64,000 nt of DNA from Roseobacter sp. (GTDB lineage: Bacteria; Pseudomonadota; Alphaproteobacteria; Rhodobacterales; Rhodobacteraceae): NCBI GenBank assembly GCA_002731875.1, contig PCCY01000013.1, forward strand, positions 1-64,000, given 5' to 3'. Made by a program: the position numbers and the translations under genes. Shown piece by piece: positions 1-8,938 of this stretch. The notes under the pieces are model-generated. The model was not told where the DNA came from. It made no database searches and saw only the letters and a program-made list of their open reading frames with translations. Within the stretch, counting starts at the first letter, position 1, and each line of letters begins with the position of its first letter.

Positions 1-35
1 GCTATGATCTGTTCGTCCGTAAATCTCGCCTTCAT
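1..35 (-). CDS. IS3-family transposase OrfA, first 11 residues
   Basis: The ATG at 35 on the minus strand opens the peptide MKARFTDEQII, which runs off the left edge of the window. This start is characteristic of the helix-turn-helix OrfA protein of IS3-family transposases, which binds the element's terminal repeats and is joined to the DDE catalytic OrfB by frameshifting. Only eleven codons are visible, so the assignment rests on this short but distinctive N-terminus and its position next to an interrupted gene. Confidence 0.65.
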   Translation of the reverse strand, partial: MKARFTDEQII

Positions 36-98
36 TTGTCCGTCCTTTTGTTGGGCGGACTCTACACAAATTTGGAGGAGTTTTAGGGGCTCAGGTCA
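1..98 (-). mobile_element. End of an IS3-family insertion sequence (partial)
   Basis: The minus strand begins a transposase reading frame at 35, and about 60 bases of non-coding leader lie between it and position 98. Read on the minus strand, the sequence at 98 starts TGACCTGAGCCCC, which resembles the TG-starting terminal repeats of IS3-family elements. I therefore place the element's end at about 98. Immediately to the right lies the truncated methyltransferase frame. A near-perfect inverted repeat (GTCCGCCC and GGACGGAC) sits just upstream of the transposase start. The rest of the element lies outside the window, so neither the other terminal repeat nor a target duplication can be seen. 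The end position is an inference. Confidence 0.6.
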
Positions 99-1100
99 AC
101 AACTGCTGTTTCCCGAATGGCCAACCAATCAAGCGAACAAGCGCCTACTACTATCTACTACGCTTTCAAGCAAAGTGAGATAGAGCAAGAAGGCATCAGT
201 TCGACTGGATGGGCAACCTTCTTACAAGCGATCTTGGATGCCTCCTATGCTGTTGTTGGTACTTGGCCTCTGCGAACAGAGATGGCAAACCGGATGCGAG
301 CGACTGGTTCTAACGCGCTCGCTAATTCCGTGGTCCTCGTGTGTCGAAAGAAAGAAATCAGTGCAAAAACCATTACTCGCGCCGAATTTATCCGTGCTTT
401 AAAACGCGAACTCCCCCCTGCCATCGCCGAGCTTCAGGCTGCCAACGTTTCGCCTGCCGACATGCCTCAATCGGCCATTGGGCCCGGTATGGGTGTCTTT
501 TCCCGCTACAGAGCCGTGCTGGAAGCTGACGATAGCCCAATGACGGTCAAGACCGCACTGCAGTTAATCAATGCTGAACTCGACGAGTTTCTAAACGACT
601 TGCACGGCGAATTTGACCCTGAGACGCGCTTTGCCGCGACCTGGTTTGAACAACACGGCACAGACAAGGGCGACTACGGCGCAGCAGACAATCTTGCTCG
701 CGCACGTGGCATCTCAGTCGAAAGCGTAAAGCATGCCGGGATCGTTGACAGCTCTGTCGGCAAAGTCCGCATTCTCAAACGCGCTGAGTTAGACCCTGAT
801 TGGGACCCGACCGAGGACGACCACCTGACTATCTGGGAATGCTGCCAAAACTTGATCCGCGTGATGGAGAACGACGGCGAATACGCCGCAGCTCTCTTGC
901 TCAAGAAGCTGGGCTCCGACCGGGCTGAGATGGTTAAAGATCTCGCGTACTATCTTTACGATCTCTGCTCGAACAAGCGGAAGGACGCAAAAGAGGCGAC
1001 TTCCTATAACGGCCTGATCGCGGTCTGGACAGACCTTACGCGTCTGGCCGCGACAATTCGGGTAGAAGATGTGAACCGCCAGTCGGCAATGGATATTTAA
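99..1100 (+). pseudogene. DUF1156-type DNA methyltransferase, C-terminal fragment
   Basis: This frame encodes about 330 residues resembling the C-terminal third of the large DUF1156 DNA methyltransferases found in phage-defence loci. Recognisable blocks are TTIYYAFKQSE (around residue 11 from the ATG at 117), GTWPLRTEMANRMR, and ALANSVVLVCRK, followed by the family's long alpha-helical tail. The N-terminal DUF1156 region and the SAM-binding and catalytic motifs are absent. The reading frame is open upstream only to a TAG at 84, inside the putative IS end. The ATG at 117 is therefore probably not a native start; it is an internal Met of a gene cut by the insertion. The frame ends 12 bases before the DUF499 ATPase gene, its usual partner. 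A stand-alone function for the fragment is unlikely. Confidence 0.72.
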
Positions 1101-1112
1101 AGGTAGTTTAAA

Positions 1113-4100
1113 ATGGCAAAGAGTGCACGCCAAACCGTTTTTGAAGGCATGGAGCTGATGCCCGAAGCGCTGATTCCATTCGTAGAGAAGCGCCTTGACA
1201 GTACATTGCAAGGGCACTGGCAGATAGATGTGGTGGAACGGATTCGCGGGCTGCGCCCGAATTCCAAAGGCACGGTCGCGTGGGACCAGCAGGGCCTAAT
1301 GCAGACCATGATGGCCTACTGGAAGGAGAGCTTTTCGAGCGTTTTGGGACACATGGAGCGTTCCATGGTGTCCGAGCTGCTCGAGGTGCGGAACCGCCTC
1401 TCGCACAACGAGGCATTCAGTTACGATGATGCCGAGCGCGCATTGGACTCGATGCGCCGTCTCTGCGAAGCGATCAGTGCAGGCGGGACCGCAGGCCAGT
1501 TGGGCAAGATGCGTGATACGATCCTGCGAACGAAATATCGCGAGCTTGCGAGGGCGGAAGAGCGCAAGGGTCAGACCTCGACCATTTCGACCGAAACCAT
1601 ATCCGGCCTGCTACCTTGGCGCGACGTGGTGGAACCGCACCAAGACGTTGCAACAGGCGAGTTCCAGCAAGCCGAGTTCGCGGCCGACCTCGCGAAGGTA
1701 CACAACGGCAGCGCGCCGTTTGAGTACAGCGACCCGCGGGAATTCTACAGCCGGACCTATCTGACAGACGGGCTAAGCAAGTTATTAGAAGGTGCAGCCA
1801 AACGGTTGGCGGGTAAGGCCGGAGATCCTGTGGTCGAATTGCAGACTAACTTTGGGGGCGGCAAAACTCACTCTATGCTCGCGCTCTATCACATGGTTGG
1901 GAAGACACCAGTTCAGGACCTGCCCGGACTCGATCAACTTTTGTCAATGCAAGAGCTTATGGTGCCGACCGGCATCAATCGTGCTGTTCTTGTTGGAACC
2001 TCCCGAGGTCCACAGGACGTCATTAAGCTGGATGACGGGCGAGAAGTTCGGACCACCTGGGGTGAGCTTGCATGGCAGCTCGGCGGACAAAAAGCGTTCG
2101 ATATGATCGCAGAAAATGATATTCGCGGCATTGCCCCGGGCTCGAATCTTCTTGAAGCGATTTTCAGAATGTGCGCCCCGTGCCTTATTTTGATCGACGA
2201 ATGGGTGGCCTATCTTCGCCAGATCTATAAAGTCGACGGCCTACCCTCAGGCTCTTTCGATGCCAACCTATCTTTCGTTCAGGCGCTTACCGAAGCCGTA
2301 AAAGCATCTCCCCAAACGCTTTTGGTTGCCTCTCTCCCCGCATCCCAAATTGAAGTTGGTGGTGAAGGCGGCCAAGAGGCATTGGCGAGGCTAAAGCAAA
2401 CCTTCAGCCGCGTTGAAAGTTCATGGCGTCCGGCTTCACAGGAAGAAAGCTACGAAATCGTCCGGCGACGCTTGTTTAAAGAGATTCCTGGCGACAAGTA
2501 TATGCATAGAGACAATACGCTGAAGCAATTTGCCAAGCTCTATCGGGAAAGTCCAAGTGATTTCCCGCAAGGCTGCGCTGACGAGGATTATCGCCGTAAA
2601 CTCGAGAAAGCTTATCCTATACATCCTGATCTCTTCGATCATCTCTACACAGCGTGGGGATCGCTTGAGAAATTTCAAAAAACGAGGGGTGTTCTGCGCT
2701 TGATGGCACAGGTTATTCATGAACTATGGATGTCCGGGGATCCGTCAGTCATGATCATGCCTGGCAATGTCGCGATCAGTTCTGCGCGCGTTGAACCAGA
2801 ACTCCTGCATTACCTACCAAACGCATGGCAGGGGATTATTGCCGGAGACGTGGATGGTGCAAACTCTACCCCCTACAAGATTGACCAAGCAGCACCCAAC
2901 CTTAATCGCTATTCTGCGACCCGTCGCGTTGCGCGAGCAATTTTTGCAGCGACGGCACCAACTGAAGGCCAACAAAACCGTGGGATCGATGATAAGCGGA
3001 TCAACCTCGGCGTCGTCCAACCCGGCGAAAAAGTTGCAATTTTTGGCGATGCACTCCGTCGGCTGACCAACCAAGCCAAATTCATGCATAGTGACCTTGG
3101 CCGTTATTGGTATTCTATGTCGGCGAGCTTGAACCGAGTTGCAGCTGACAGAGCCGCTCAACTCGAAGAAGCCCTCGTCACTGTAGAAATCGACAAAGCT
3201 CTGGCCACCTATATTAACGGTTTGCCAGACAGAGGACAATTCGACGCCGTGCAAGTTGCCCCGGATGGATCCTCGGGGATTCCCGATGAACCGGGAGGTG
3301 TACGCGCTGTAGTTTTGGGCGTTAACTATCCGCACTCAGGCCGCGATAGTTCACCTGCGATGGTCGAAGTCAAAGACATACTGCTCCAACGTGGCGCAAC
3401 TCCGCGGGTGTATCGCAATACTCTCGTATTCCTTGCGGCCGACAACCGCCAGCTCGAGAATCTCAAAGAAGCTATTCGTGCGTCTTTAGCTTGGAACGCT
3501 GTACTACGCGATGCGGAAACTGGACGCCTGAATTTAAGAACGACAGAAATCGCGCTCGCGAAGGACAAAGCCAAAGAGGCGCATGAAACAACAAGCACTC
3601 GTTTAAAGGAAACTTGGTGTTATCTGATTTATCCCTATCAAGACTCTGCGCAGTCTGATGTTGAATTCACAACCGCCAAAATTCCCGCCCAAGACGGAGT
3701 ACTCAGTAGAGCAAGCAAAAAACTTGTTAGTGATGAAGCGCTTCTTCCCGAGATCGGCCCTGAGCGCCTGAACCGAGAACTGGAGAAATACATATGGAAT
3801 GGCAAATCGCATCTCAGCCTTAACGATCTTTGGGAATACCATAACCGCTACACCTACCTTCCCAGACTGAAGGATCGTGAAACGCTGATTAAAGCGGTGA
3901 GATCGGCGGTGTCAGGGATGCTGCCAGGTCCATTTGCTTATGCCGAGCGTTGGGACGGCCCGACGGCGACGTATGCTGGTCTGGTGATTGAAGGTAACCA
4001 AAACCGACTGATAACGATCGACAGTGATTCAGTGATCGTCAACCTCGCAATCGCGGAGGGCCATAGACCTAAGCCTACGCCGTCGGCAGAAACAAACGGA

Positions 4101-4448
4101 CTCGATCAAAGCTCGGCTATTTCCACCGGTCCGGGCGGATCAGCGAAGCACGCCAATGGAAGTGAACAGGCTACTGACTATAACAATGATGATTCGACAA
4201 CTTCGCGGGCTGAGCAGAAACCCACTCAGTTCGTGGGAACAGTAATGCTTTCGCCAGACCGCCCCGCCCGTGACATGCATCAGATTGTCGAAGCCATCGT
4301 TGAGCAGCTCACAACGCTTCCTGGCGCGGAAGTAACGTTACGGCTCGAAATCGATGCCGAAATCGCGGAGGGGTTTGATCGCGCAAAAATAAGAACGCTT
4401 ATGGAGAATGCCACGACGCTGGGCTTCATCGACAAAGCTGTGAAGTAG
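1113..4448 (+). CDS. DUF499 ATPase with N-terminal Swt1-type HEPN domain (phage-defence associated)
   Basis: This is a 1111-residue protein. Residues 1-120 match a Swt1-family HEPN domain with an R-N-x3-H motif (R93, N94, H98), the signature of HEPN RNases. A P-loop ATPase follows, with Walker A NFGGGKTHS (K251) and Walker B LILIDEW (D362, E363), and then the long DUF499 body. Residues around 980-1030 form a low-complexity linker before a small C-terminal domain. DUF499 proteins normally accompany DUF1156 methyltransferases and a helicase in Hma-type (helicase-methylase-ATPase) defence loci. The AAGGTAG site before the ATG supports this start. The frame is complete, but the partner methylase upstream is truncated, so the system is probably inactive or reduced to the ATPase. 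Its biochemical activity is unknown to me. Confidence 0.82.
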   Translation: MAKSARQTVFEGMELMPEALIPFVEKRLDSTLQGHWQIDVVERIRGLRPNSKGTVAWDQQGLMQTMMAYWKESFSSVLGHMERSMVSELLEVRNRLSHNEAFSYDDAERALDSMRRLCEAISAGGTAGQLGKMRDTILRTKYRELARAEERKGQTSTISTETISGLLPWRDVVEPHQDVATGEFQQAEFAADLAKVHNGSAPFEYSDPREFYSRTYLTDGLSKLLEGAAKRLAGKAGDPVVELQTNFGGGKTHSMLALYHMVGKTPVQDLPGLDQLLSMQELMVPTGINRAVLVGTSRGPQDVIKLDDGREVRTTWGELAWQLGGQKAFDMIAENDIRGIAPGSNLLEAIFRMCAPCLILIDEWVAYLRQIYKVDGLPSGSFDANLSFVQALTEAVKASPQTLLVASLPASQIEVGGEGGQEALARLKQTFSRVESSWRPASQEESYEIVRRRLFKEIPGDKYMHRDNTLKQFAKLYRESPSDFPQGCADEDYRRKLEKAYPIHPDLFDHLYTAWGSLEKFQKTRGVLRLMAQVIHELWMSGDPSVMIMPGNVAISSARVEPELLHYLPNAWQGIIAGDVDGANSTPYKIDQAAPNLNRYSATRRVARAIFAATAPTEGQQNRGIDDKRINLGVVQPGEKVAIFGDALRRLTNQAKFMHSDLGRYWYSMSASLNRVAADRAAQLEEALVTVEIDKALATYINGLPDRGQFDAVQVAPDGSSGIPDEPGGVRAVVLGVNYPHSGRDSSPAMVEVKDILLQRGATPRVYRNTLVFLAADNRQLENLKEAIRASLAWNAVLRDAETGRLNLRTTEIALAKDKAKEAHETTSTRLKETWCYLIYPYQDSAQSDVEFTTAKIPAQDGVLSRASKKLVSDEALLPEIGPERLNRELEKYIWNGKSHLSLNDLWEYHNRYTYLPRLKDRETLIKAVRSAVSGMLPGPFAYAERWDGPTATYAGLVIEGNQNRLITIDSDSVIVNLAIAEGHRPKPTPSAETNGLDQSSAISTGPGGSAKHANGSEQATDYNNDDSTTSRAEQKPTQFVGTVMLSPDRPARDMHQIVEAIVEQLTTLPGAEVTLRLEIDAEIAEGFDRAKIRTLMENATTLGFIDKAVK

Positions 4449-4848
4449 ACTGGTCAGTCTTCTGTCAAATCATAGTCGATCTCCAGGCTGAAGCCAGCTA
4501 ATATCAGTTAAAGTGCGTGGGACACCCTTTCCGTAATTCGTTGACATATAACGCCCGCTAAATGCATTAGTGTGGGACACCCCACACTAATGAAGTCAAT
4601 CACTTAGCCTATAGGTCCCCTTCCCCTACGGGCTGCCACTTGTAACTCCCTGAGTGATGTCTTTGCAGGTGGTAAGACCGCGTGACCGGCCGTTCTGGCC
4701 AGTTTCCTAGCGGCCCGGGGCGGCATTTTCCGCCATTGCAACAGAAACGCAGCTCTGGGTGCCGTTTTGACCCCTACGACGTTCAACCGGTGAAGCTGGT
4801 AGGGTCATAGCGCGTGCTTGGCGCAGCGCGGGAGTTTGATCGGCAATG
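4449..4848. other. 400-base gap at the accessory/core boundary
   Basis: No convincing gene is present. The stretch holds a perfect 12-base inverted repeat (4565-4592), two copies of GTGGGACACC (4516-4525 and 4572-4581), and a near-perfect inverted repeat pairing 4768-4777 with 4799-4807. It separates the defence remnant from the trehalose operon and may mark an island edge. I recognise no integrase, tRNA or tRNA fragment here. A minus-strand frame of 60 codons (4604-4786) has a composition I do not recognise as protein. Confidence 0.5.
4565..4592. repeat. Perfect 12-base inverted repeat with ACAC loop
   Basis: CATTAGTGTGGG (4565-4576) is followed by ACAC and then its exact reverse complement (4581-4592). 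There is no T-run after either arm, so it is a poor fit to a rho-independent terminator. The core GTGGGACACC also occurs at 4516-4525. It could be a recombination or attachment site, an operator, or a weak hairpin. Confidence 0.7.
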
Positions 4849-6273
4849 TCAGGTCGCGGGTTTGAGCGTCTTTCGCGGGTTGTGATTCATTGTCGAATTA
4901 CCCCACCCCAGCGGCGCTTCGCAGGCTTCGAGCGCCGAAATAAAGCTGTTACACCAGACATTAACGTCGGTCTTTTCGACTTGATCCATGCAGGCCGTAT
5001 AACGCCGCTTTCTTTCCTCGAGCGGCATATCCAAAGCTTGGGACAACGCGTCTGACATGCCTTCAATATCATAAGGGTTTACCAATAGCGCTTCGGTAAG
5101 ATCCTCGGCAGCCCCCGCCAGATGTGACAATACCAATACGCCCGGATCGTCGGGATCCTGGGCGGCGACATATTCTTTGGCGACAAGGTTCATTCCGTCA
5201 GCCAAGGGCGTCACCATCCCCACGCGCGCGCCCCGGTAAAGCCTTGCCAGCAGGTCACGATTGATATTTCGGTGAATGTAGCGCAGCGGCGTCCAGTCCA
5301 GTTCGGCGTGTGTGCCGTTCAGCCGGCCTGCCAGTTCCTCCAGTTCGGACCTGATTTGTTTATACGCCATGACTTCTTCGCGCGTCGGCGGTGCGATCTG
5401 CAACAGGCTTACGCGCCGGTCCTTGTCGGGACGTTTTTCAAGATATTGCGCAAAGGCACGAAACCGGTTTGGAAGGCCTTTGGAATAGTCGAGGCGGTCC
5501 ACCCCCAGGATGTATTCGCCGCGCATGTCGGGGCCAAGATCGGCGCCGGTAGGGGTTTGGCTGGCAGCCCGAGCGAACGCCTTCACGTCTATGCCGATCG
5601 GGAATGAGCGGACGGAAAAAACCTGTGCGCCGTACTTGATTCGCCCATCGAGCATGACTTCGGCTTGGTTTTGCGAGCGGAACATTTCAAGGCAGCGCGC
5701 AACATCGGCACGGGTCTGCAACCCGACCAGGTCGTAATCCGCGAGCCAATCAGCCAAGTTGGCGCTTTCCGGCAACGCCCCCAGATCCCCCAGGGTGGGA
5801 AACGGGATATGCAGGAAAAAGCCGATACGCCCCGTAAATCCAAGCTTGCGCAGTTCGGATGCCAAAGGAAAAAAATGGTAATCCTGTATCCAGATCAGGT
5901 CATCTGGTTCAACCACATCGACGATAAGCCGGGCGAGGCGTTTATTCACCTCCATGTAGGCGTTCTGGAAGCTGCGCTTGAAATCAACCAAGTCCCCGCG
6001 GCGATGGCAGACTGGCCACAGGACAGAGTTGGCAAAGCCAAGGTAGAATTCTTCATGTTCACGTTGAGTGATCTGAAAGGCCAGACGCGTGTATCGTTGT
6101 TCGTTACCGATTGGTTGCAGTTGGGCGGATGGCGCTTCGGACAAATCTGGGTGTGATCCTATCCAGATGCCGCCTTTTGCGCAAAGCGCGCTGTGCAACG
6201 CAACAACCAAGCCGCCAGAAGGTTCTGCCTCGGTTGGAATGCGGTTTGAAACGACGACTAATCTACCCCCCAT
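4849..6273 (-). CDS. otsA: Trehalose-6-phosphate synthase
   Basis: This 474-residue GT20 glycosyltransferase makes trehalose-6-phosphate from UDP-glucose and glucose-6-phosphate in the cytoplasm. It begins with the family N-terminus (LVVVSNRIP, then PSGGLVVAL) and contains WIQDYHFFPLASELR, the RIGFFLHIPFP block, GVDRLDYSKGLPNRF and DGMNLVAKEYVAAQ, all substrate-binding signatures of OtsA. The length is normal. A GAGAGGT site precedes the ATG. It is the last gene of a minus-strand trehalose operon with otsB and a GH15 hydrolase; a 145-base gap separates it from the GH15 gene, so it may also have its own promoter. Trehalose would act as a compatible solute or stress protectant. Confidence 0.95.
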   Translation of the reverse strand: MGGRLVVVSNRIPTEAEPSGGLVVALHSALCAKGGIWIGSHPDLSEAPSAQLQPIGNEQRYTRLAFQITQREHEEFYLGFANSVLWPVCHRRGDLVDFKRSFQNAYMEVNKRLARLIVDVVEPDDLIWIQDYHFFPLASELRKLGFTGRIGFFLHIPFPTLGDLGALPESANLADWLADYDLVGLQTRADVARCLEMFRSQNQAEVMLDGRIKYGAQVFSVRSFPIGIDVKAFARAASQTPTGADLGPDMRGEYILGVDRLDYSKGLPNRFRAFAQYLEKRPDKDRRVSLLQIAPPTREEVMAYKQIRSELEELAGRLNGTHAELDWTPLRYIHRNINRDLLARLYRGARVGMVTPLADGMNLVAKEYVAAQDPDDPGVLVLSHLAGAAEDLTEALLVNPYDIEGMSDALSQALDMPLEERKRRYTACMDQVEKTDVNVWCNSFISALEACEAPLGWGNSTMNHNPRKTLKPAT

Positions 6274-6418
6274 GGCTACCTCTCAAAGAACCGTTAAAAA
6301 AGCAAAGTCACCGCCAGAACGTGATGTTCATTGCGACAATTAACCACAAAGTGACTATAGTAATATAATTACCCCGCTCGCGTATGGTTCCCGTCCACGG
6401 GGATTTTAGCACATATTC

Positions 6419-8194
6419 CTAGAGTTCTTCCTCCCAAGGCCGCGATAACCGCATTGCCCCGTTGATGATGCCTGCCATCGAATAGGTTTGCGGGAAATTC
6501 CCCCAAGCCTCGCCAGTCGCAAATGATGTGTCCTCGGACATCAACCCCAGAGGGTTGCGCGCGTCGAGCAGCGCCTCGAACAAGTCGCGTGCTTCGTCTT
6601 TGCGCCCGATGCGGGTCAAGGCGTCGACGCGCCAGAAAGCACACAGGTTGAACCCGACTTCCGGAACGCCGAAATCGTCCGCTTCTTCATAGCGCAGCAT
6701 GAAGGGACCGCGACCCAATGTGGCAGACAGGGTTTCGACCGTCGCCACGAACCGCGGATCCTGAGGAGGCAGAAAACCGACCTCGCCCATCAATAAAACG
6801 CTGGCGTCGAGCGTGCTGCCGTCAAAGCTTTCGACGAAGGACTGGCGCTTTTCCGACCAGGTGCGTTCAAGGATCTTGGCGCGAATGATATCGGCGCGCT
6901 CTTTCCAATATGTCGCCCGCTTGGGTAGCCCCAGATGCGCTGCGATCTTGCCCAACCTATCGCAAGCAACCCAGCACATCAGCGAAGATGACGTGTGTAT
7001 GCGCGAACGACTGCGCAACTCCCACAAACCGGCATCGGGTTGATCATGAAGCAGCCAAGCTTGTTCCCCCAATGCTTCAAGATGCTCGAAAGCGGCTTTT
7101 CCGGTGTTCATGAACAACCGCTTGTCAAAGAAAGCGGGAGCGGCGCCGAGAATGATGTTGCCATAGGTATCGTGTTGAAAATGTTCATGGGCCTGATTGC
7201 CGATGCGCACCGGCCCCATGCCCCGATACCCCTGAAGCGCCTCGGCGATGGTCTCGGTCAGTTCGGTTTCCAAACCCACGCCGAGCACGGGTTGAATGTG
7301 CCCGCCTTTGGCGTCAGCCACCAGATTCATCAACCACTGAAAGTAGTTTTCCAATGTACGAGTAGCGGCAAGGCTGTTCAGTGCCCGTACAGTAAACAAC
7401 GCATCACGGACCCAGCAATAGCGATAATCCCAATTGCGGGTACTGCCGGGTGCTTCGGGCACCGACGTCGTCATCGCAGCGATGATCCCTCCGGTCGGTT
7501 CATAGCTGCACAGCTTTAGAGTGATTGCGGCGCGGATGACGGCCTCTTGCCATTCACAAGGGATAGCCAGTCTTTGCACCCAGCGTCGCCAATATCGTGT
7601 CGTCTGGTCACAGAAGTCTCGGGCGATGTGCTGTGGGCTTTCGGACAAGGTTTCATCCGGGCCCAGAACAAATGACATCTCCTGGTCGAGGTTGATCAAC
7701 CTTTCGTCCAGCACGTGGTCCAGCGGTGCATCGGTTGTCAGACGTACCACTTGATCAGGTCCGACAAACCGCACGTGGCTTGAACCGCGCGTCATCGAAG
7801 GGGGTACCGTGCCCCATTCAAACTGTGGCCTGATACAAAACCGGACGCGCGGTGCCCCGTCCAACGGGCGCACCTGACGGATCAGCATCTGCGGTCTGAA
7901 GGACCGGCCGCGCGCTTCGAAACGCGGGCAGAAATCAATGATCTCGACCGCACCCGATGCGCTGCGCAGCACGGTGCGCAAAATGGCTGTGTTGGCCAAG
8001 TATGATTGTTCTGTCTCAAAGCAACCATCCAGCTCGACCCGAAACGTGCCGTCGTCGGGGCGACCCTTTCCGTGCCCCAGCAGACCGTGAAAAATCGGGT
8101 CACCATCAAAACGCGGCAGACAGTACCAGTTTATCACACCAGCAGGGTCAATTAGCGCGGAAACAGCACAATTGCCGATAATCCCAAGTTCCAT
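6419..8194 (-). CDS. GH15-family glycoside hydrolase (trehalase/glucoamylase-like)
   Basis: This 591-residue protein has an N-terminal beta-sandwich region and an (alpha/alpha)6 catalytic domain of family GH15. Visible signatures are STRNWDYRYCWVRDA (about residues 250-265), the GLWE block that carries the likely general acid, and EEADDFGVPEVGF with the likely general base. There is no signal peptide, so it is cytoplasmic. Its ATG directly follows the otsB stop codon (TAAATG), indicating translational coupling. Some GH15 enzymes are trehalases, so in this operon it may hydrolyse trehalose or a related glucoside and allow turnover of the pool. The exact substrate cannot be read from the sequence; glucoamylase is the alternative. 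Confidence 0.88.
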   Translation of the reverse strand: MELGIIGNCAVSALIDPAGVINWYCLPRFDGDPIFHGLLGHGKGRPDDGTFRVELDGCFETEQSYLANTAILRTVLRSASGAVEIIDFCPRFEARGRSFRPQMLIRQVRPLDGAPRVRFCIRPQFEWGTVPPSMTRGSSHVRFVGPDQVVRLTTDAPLDHVLDERLINLDQEMSFVLGPDETLSESPQHIARDFCDQTTRYWRRWVQRLAIPCEWQEAVIRAAITLKLCSYEPTGGIIAAMTTSVPEAPGSTRNWDYRYCWVRDALFTVRALNSLAATRTLENYFQWLMNLVADAKGGHIQPVLGVGLETELTETIAEALQGYRGMGPVRIGNQAHEHFQHDTYGNIILGAAPAFFDKRLFMNTGKAAFEHLEALGEQAWLLHDQPDAGLWELRSRSRIHTSSSLMCWVACDRLGKIAAHLGLPKRATYWKERADIIRAKILERTWSEKRQSFVESFDGSTLDASVLLMGEVGFLPPQDPRFVATVETLSATLGRGPFMLRYEEADDFGVPEVGFNLCAFWRVDALTRIGRKDEARDLFEALLDARNPLGLMSEDTSFATGEAWGNFPQTYSMAGIINGAMRLSRPWEEEL

Positions 8195-8938
8195 TTATTT
8201 TCCTTTCGCAAGCAGGTGTGTAAGCCATTGATGAAACGAACCTATGGTCTGCGCGCGATACATCGCCTGCGTCGGACCGGCCCCGATCTTTATCCCGCTT
8301 CCACCCAGTCTTTGAGCAGCCTCAAAGCCGTCCTCGTCTGTTACATCGTCGCCGATCATAATCGGTATCCGGTCGGCAAATTCGGGGCGATGCATAAGAT
8401 ACGCCAGCGCCGTGCCCTTATTCACCGAAGCGATCGCTATTTCGCTGACCATCTTGCCGTGTATCGCGCGCAGGCCGGGCACCTGGTTTGCAACGTTCTC
8501 CACCGTTTGCCGGGCGATTTCACCTTGTTCAGGCGCGTGGCGATAGTGGATCGCGATCGAGCCGGGCTTGTGTTCCAGCTTCAGCCGGGCTTCCGCTGCG
8601 AATGTCTCAAGAACGCTCAACGCCTGGCGCAGTTGCCCGGATGATTTCGGATCGCCGTCTGGGCCGTCACACCGATGGTCGTATTCCAAGCCATGAGACC
8701 CGACCACCGGCAAATCCAGAGGCCCTAAAATCTTTGCTGCGTCATTCAGCCCCCTGCCCGTCAACACGACGACCGCCCCGTTCGTGAGGTTGATCAACGT
8801 CGACAGCGATTGCCTCATGCCTTCAGAGATCGTCACCGCCGATGGATCGTCGGTGATTGGCGCAAGCGTCCCATCGAGATCAAAGAAAAAGCCATGCGAT
8901 GATAACTCAATTTCCAGATTTTCTAAATCGGACGGCAT
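8195..8938 (-). CDS. otsB: Trehalose-6-phosphate phosphatase
   Basis: This HAD-superfamily phosphatase removes phosphate from trehalose-6-phosphate, the second step of the OtsAB pathway. HAD motif I is FFFDLDGTLAPI near the N-terminus, motif II is VVVLTGRGLND, and motif IV is IMIGDDVTDEDGF near the end. The frame is open upstream to 9010, but the ATG at 8938 has a well-placed GAAGGGAG ribosome site six bases away and begins just before the domain, giving 247 residues, so I prefer it. It is the first gene of the operon, and its stop abuts the next ATG. Confidence 0.93.
   Translation of the reverse strand: MPSDLENLEIELSSHGFFFDLDGTLAPITDDPSAVTISEGMRQSLSTLINLTNGAVVVLTGRGLNDAAKILGPLDLPVVGSHGLEYDHRCDGPDGDPKSSGQLRQALSVLETFAAEARLKLEHKPGSIAIHYRHAPEQGEIARQTVENVANQVPGLRAIHGKMVSEIAIASVNKGTALAYLMHRPEFADRIPIMIGDDVTDEDGFEAAQRLGGSGIKIGAGPTQAMYRAQTIGSFHQWLTHLLAKGK

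Noticed and set aside
4604-4786. A 60-codon minus-strand frame in the island-edge gap
   Set aside because: The composition is Arg/Ala/Pro-rich with no recognisable motif; probably chance.
4760-4810. Possible tRNA remnant around the inverted repeat TGACCCCTAC / GTAGGGTCA
   Set aside because: No anticodon arm or GTTCRANNC T-loop could be found, so a tRNA is not supported.
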